From Desulfolucanica intricata (lineage in GTDB: Bacteria > Bacillota > Desulfotomaculia > Desulfotomaculales > Desulfofarciminaceae), in contig NZ_BCWE01000003.1 of the NCBI RefSeq assembly GCF_001592105.1, forward strand, positions 218,600-282,599: a stretch of 64,000 nt of DNA, in the 5' to 3' direction. Below, in pieces: positions 60,418-64,000 of this stretch. A program made the position numbers and the translations under genes. Below the pieces are notes generated by a model, which ran no database searches, was not told the DNA's origin, and worked only from the letters and a program-made list of their open reading frames with translations. Positions within the stretch are counted from its first letter, which is position 1. Each line of letters begins with the position of its first letter.

Positions 60418-61542
60418 TTGGAGAAGTTTGCATTTATGATCCATCCTTTAGATATTAGTGATATGTCCAGAAAGTTTAATTTTGCCAAGTACCTACCGGG
60501 AAAACTGGTGGAAAAAGCGATCCGTTGTTTGCCGGCGATGAAGGTTTCGCATATCACCGGCGTAGCTTCCGCCTTTAATGAAGCTGAAGGCTGGTTTGTA
60601 GCCTGCCCTTTAACTGCCAGGCAAATGATCGAGTTACCGGAGAAATATGTAATCAAAAGAATTATTGCTGCCGGACGGGTTGCCGAAAGGTTGGGAGCAA
60701 AGATACTGGGATTGGGCGCCTTTACTTCTGTTGTAGGGGATGCCGGTATAACCGTGGCGAATAACTTAAATATATCAGTAACAACCGGTAACAGTTTTAC
60801 TGTTGCCACGGCTATTCAGGGGGCTAAAAAAGCTGCTGAATTGATGGGACATAATTTCCAAAATTCGAATATTGTAATTATTGGTGCTACAGGTTCAATT
60901 GGAAAAGTATGCACCCAGTATCTGGCCCGAGAAGTTAAAAATCTAACCCTGGTGGCCCGTGACATTTATAAATTAGAGGGACTGGCTAATAAAATTTTAT
61001 ATGATTATGGCTTGGCTGTAAGAGTTACCTCTAATGTTAATAAAGCATTGCGGAATGCAGATGTGATTATTGCAGTAACCAGTGCGGTAGATACGATTAT
61101 TGGTCCTGAAGACTTAAAACCGGGAGCGGTAATTTGTGATGTCTCCCGCCCGCGAAATGTATCCAGGCAAGTTGCAGAACAAAGGGATGACGTTTTAGTT
61201 ATTGAGGGTGGTGTGGTTGAGGTCCCCAGTGAAGTGGAGTTTAACCTTGATTTTGGCTTCCCGAAAGGAACTGCCTATGCTTGTATGGCGGAGACTATGA
61301 TTTTGGCTCTGGAAAGGCGATATGAGTCTTATACTTTAGGAAGGGAATTAACGTTAAAACAAGTTGAAGAGATAGAACGACTGGCTGAAAAACATGGATT
61401 TAAAGTGGCCGGTTTTCGAAGCTTTGAAAGGGCAATTTCTAATGAGGAGATAAAAAATATCAGAAACCGGGCAAACATAAAGGCGGCTAAGCAATGTTCG
61501 GTTAATAAGATAAATAGTAGTAAGAAATCCTTGACAAAGTAG
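60418..61542 (+). CDS. Acyl-ACP reductase-like protein (shikimate dehydrogenase fold)
   Basis: A 374-residue protein. Residues about 65-140 (ACPLTARQMIELPEKYV, GLGAFTSVVGDAGITVA, TTGNSFTVATAI) match the conserved block of cyanobacterial long-chain acyl-ACP reductase, followed by the Rossmann IVIIGATGSIGKVC (about residues 152-165) and a segment ACMAETMILALERRYESY, where the cysteine corresponds to the acyl-thioester cysteine of that enzyme. It may therefore reduce acyl-ACP or acyl-CoA. No aldehyde decarbonylase is adjacent. The TTG start follows AGGGGG. The assignment is based on family pattern; activity is unproven. Confidence 0.75.
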   Translation: MEKFAFMIHPLDISDMSRKFNFAKYLPGKLVEKAIRCLPAMKVSHITGVASAFNEAEGWFVACPLTARQMIELPEKYVIKRIIAAGRVAERLGAKILGLGAFTSVVGDAGITVANNLNISVTTGNSFTVATAIQGAKKAAELMGHNFQNSNIVIIGATGSIGKVCTQYLAREVKNLTLVARDIYKLEGLANKILYDYGLAVRVTSNVNKALRNADVIIAVTSAVDTIIGPEDLKPGAVICDVSRPRNVSRQVAEQRDDVLVIEGGVVEVPSEVEFNLDFGFPKGTAYACMAETMILALERRYESYTLGRELTLKQVEEIERLAEKHGFKVAGFRSFERAISNEEIKNIRNRANIKAAKQCSVNKINSSKKSLTK

Positions 61543-61586
61543 GAACTGCTTTTTATAATGTTTAGGACTGGAAGAAGAAATTTTTT

Positions 61587-61623
61587 AAAGCACTGCAAAA
61601 AGCTGCTTTTTGCAGTGCTTTAA
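61587..61623 (+). terminator. Terminator after the acyl-ACP-reductase-like gene
   Basis: Stem AAAGCACTGCAAAA / TTTTGCAGTGCTTT with loop AGCTGC. Confidence 0.85.
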
Positions 61624-61755
61624 TATAGTTTAGCGGGATATACTTCAGTATCAACAATAATAAGCCTTAAAAAACAATTTCTTATCAAGTATAAAAATCG
61701 AAGTTGCTATCATATCTTAATGTGAAATATTTAAGATAAGGAGACGGTTTTAGTT

Positions 61756-62232
61756 ATGAAAGAAAAAGAAGTTATTTTGACGGTGACAGGGCTGAAAAAT
61801 CTTGAGGAAGAATTAGAGCAGCTTAAAACTGTACGTCGCAGAGAGGTAGCTGCAAGAATTAAACAGGCCATTGAATTTGGTGATATCAGCGAAAACTCCG
61901 AATATGAGGATGCAAAGAATGAGCAGGCTTTTATAGAGGGGCGTATTATAACTCTGGAAAAAATGCTTCGAAATGCAAAGATAATAGATGATGATAATAA
62001 AGATATGGAAACAGTGCATCTTGGCTCTAAGGTCATTTTAAAAGATTTGGAATTTGGTGATGAATTTGAGTATACAATAGTCGGTTCTATAGAAGCAGAC
62101 CCCGGTGCTAATAAAATTTCCAATGAATCGCCTGTAGGTAAGGCAATTTTAGGTCAGCCAAAAGGCAGTGTAGTAGAGGTTACTGTACCGGCGGGTATAT
62201 TGAAATATGAAATAGTAGATATCATAGGGTAG
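61756..62232 (+). CDS. greA: Transcript cleavage factor GreA
   Basis: Rescues backtracked RNA polymerase by stimulating cleavage of the RNA 3' end. A 158-residue protein with the N-terminal coiled coil ([20 protein letters not shown]) carrying the tip acids [17 protein letters not shown] (about residues 39-55), and the C-terminal FKBP-like domain ([26 protein letters not shown]). The AAGGAGA site is somewhat far (about 13 bases) from the ATG. It precedes lysS, as in many clostridia. Confidence 0.97.
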   Translation: MKEKEVILTVTGLKNLEEELEQLKTVRRREVAARIKQAIEFGDISENSEYEDAKNEQAFIEGRIITLEKMLRNAKIIDDDNKDMETVHLGSKVILKDLEFGDEFEYTIVGSIEADPGANKISNESPVGKAILGQPKGSVVEVTVPAGILKYEIVDIIG

Positions 62233-62270
62233 TTATTAAAAAGTTTTAAGTTCGTATGGAGGTTTTGTAA

Positions 62271-63769
<1,499 letters not shown>

Positions 63770-63777
63770 TTAACTTC

Positions 63778-63805
63778 TTGACAAAAGTAGAGTATTTATG
63801 ATAAT
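63778..63805 (+). promoter_or_regulatory. rRNA operon promoter P1
   Basis: TTGACA (63778-63783), 16-base spacer, GATAAT (63800-63805). Confidence 0.75.
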
Positions 63806-63856
63806 ATACCACTTGTCAGTTGCGAAACTGAATTTTAAAAAAATTTGCTGGTTCTA

Positions 63857-63883
63857 TTGACAGCAGCACAAGCATATGATAAT
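63857..63883 (+). promoter_or_regulatory. rRNA operon promoter P2
   Basis: TTGACA (63857-63862) and a GATAAT/ATAATA -10 at 63878-63884 (15-16 base spacer). Similar in arrangement to P1, giving tandem promoters. Confidence 0.7.
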
Positions 63884-64000
63884 ATTATGTTTCGAGAGAT
63901 ATATTAGGTCTTTGAAAACTAAACAGTGGAGATGGATGAAAAAACCTCGTCAAAGCAAGTAAGCTTTAACGAACATTCCGAGATAAACACAGAATAAATG
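63884..64000 (+). other. 16S rRNA leader (rrn operon start)
   Basis: Downstream of the tandem promoters the sequence CTTTGAAAACTAAACAGTG (about 63912-63930), typical before 16S genes in Firmicutes, appears. The 16S gene does not begin inside the window; the usual AGAGTTTGATC is not reached. Confidence 0.75.

Overview
The window looks like the origin-proximal sporulation and housekeeping region of a low-to-moderate G+C, spore-forming Firmicute. The gene content (yabG, a SipL-like SPOCS/LysM protein, spoVG, fin, spoVT, yabP, yabQ, spoIIE, splB, spoIID-like) shows an endospore former. The gene style (frequent TTG/GTG starts with strong AGGAGG sites, SipL rather than the Bacillus coat proteins, fhs, cobO) suggests a clostridial lineage such as the Desulfotomaculum/Peptococcaceae group. 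The lineage is inference; no rRNA gene body is present to confirm it. The order metG-tatD-3D protein-rsmA-yabG-ispE-spoVG-glmU-prs-rplY-pth-fin-mfd-spoVT-yabN-rqcP-yabP-yabQ-divIC-yabR-spoIIE-tilS-ftsH-folP-folB-folK-dusB-lysS-rrn matches the well-known region close to oriC in Bacillus subtilis, with insertions and losses.

Region by region. 1-3.8 kb: a methionine T-box, a very long inverted repeat, metG, tatD and a corrinoid adenosyltransferase. 3.9-7.1 kb: a G5/3D-domain cell-wall protein, two small coat-type genes on the minus strand, rsmA and a YkuK-type protein. 7.1-15.5 kb: a spore-biogenesis block with a glycosyltransferase, the YabG protease, a trypsin-like protease, two SPOCS (DUF3794) proteins, two paralogous unknown proteins flanking ybaB/ebfC, and an HMA-fold protein. 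15.5-17.6 kb: two transporters, an L,D-transpeptidase and the remnant of a cyanophycinase-like gene. 17.6-31.9 kb: ispE, a GntR regulator with a nucleotidyltransferase, threonine dehydratase, spoVG, glmU, prs, rplY, pth, a PrsW-like membrane protein, fin, mfd and a PrsA-type foldase. 32-45.9 kb: spoVT, mazG, HU, rqcP, a SpoIID-like protein, yabP/yabQ, divIC, yabR, ppx, spoIIE, tilS, ftsH and ndk. 46-51.5 kb: a micro-gene, fhs with a structured leader, DUF134 and HD genes, and folP-folB-folK. 51.6-61.6 kb: splB, a pantothenate operon (DUF2520 reductase-panB-panC-panD), birA behind a BirA-type operator, bioY, an ArsR repressor, coaX, dusB and an acyl-ACP-reductase-like protein. 61.7-64 kb: greA, lysS and the tandem promoters of an rRNA operon whose 16S gene begins beyond the window.

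The genes fall into a few connected programmes: spore morphogenesis and its regulation, translation and RNA quality (metG, lysS, rsmA, tilS, dusB, pth, rqcP, rplY), folate and one-carbon metabolism (fhs, folP, folB, folK), and cofactor supply (pantothenate/CoA with panB-panC-panD and coaX, biotin with birA-bioY).

The most unusual sequence-level signals are a dispersed intergenic repeat of about 40 bases headed by a DnaA-box-like sequence and usually abutting a terminator (at least four fuller copies), the large inverted repeat between the metG T-box and metG, a SPOCS protein with a His/Met/Cys-rich insert, and an undescribed protein pair around ybaB. No CRISPR array, intact insertion sequence, prophage or defence system was seen.
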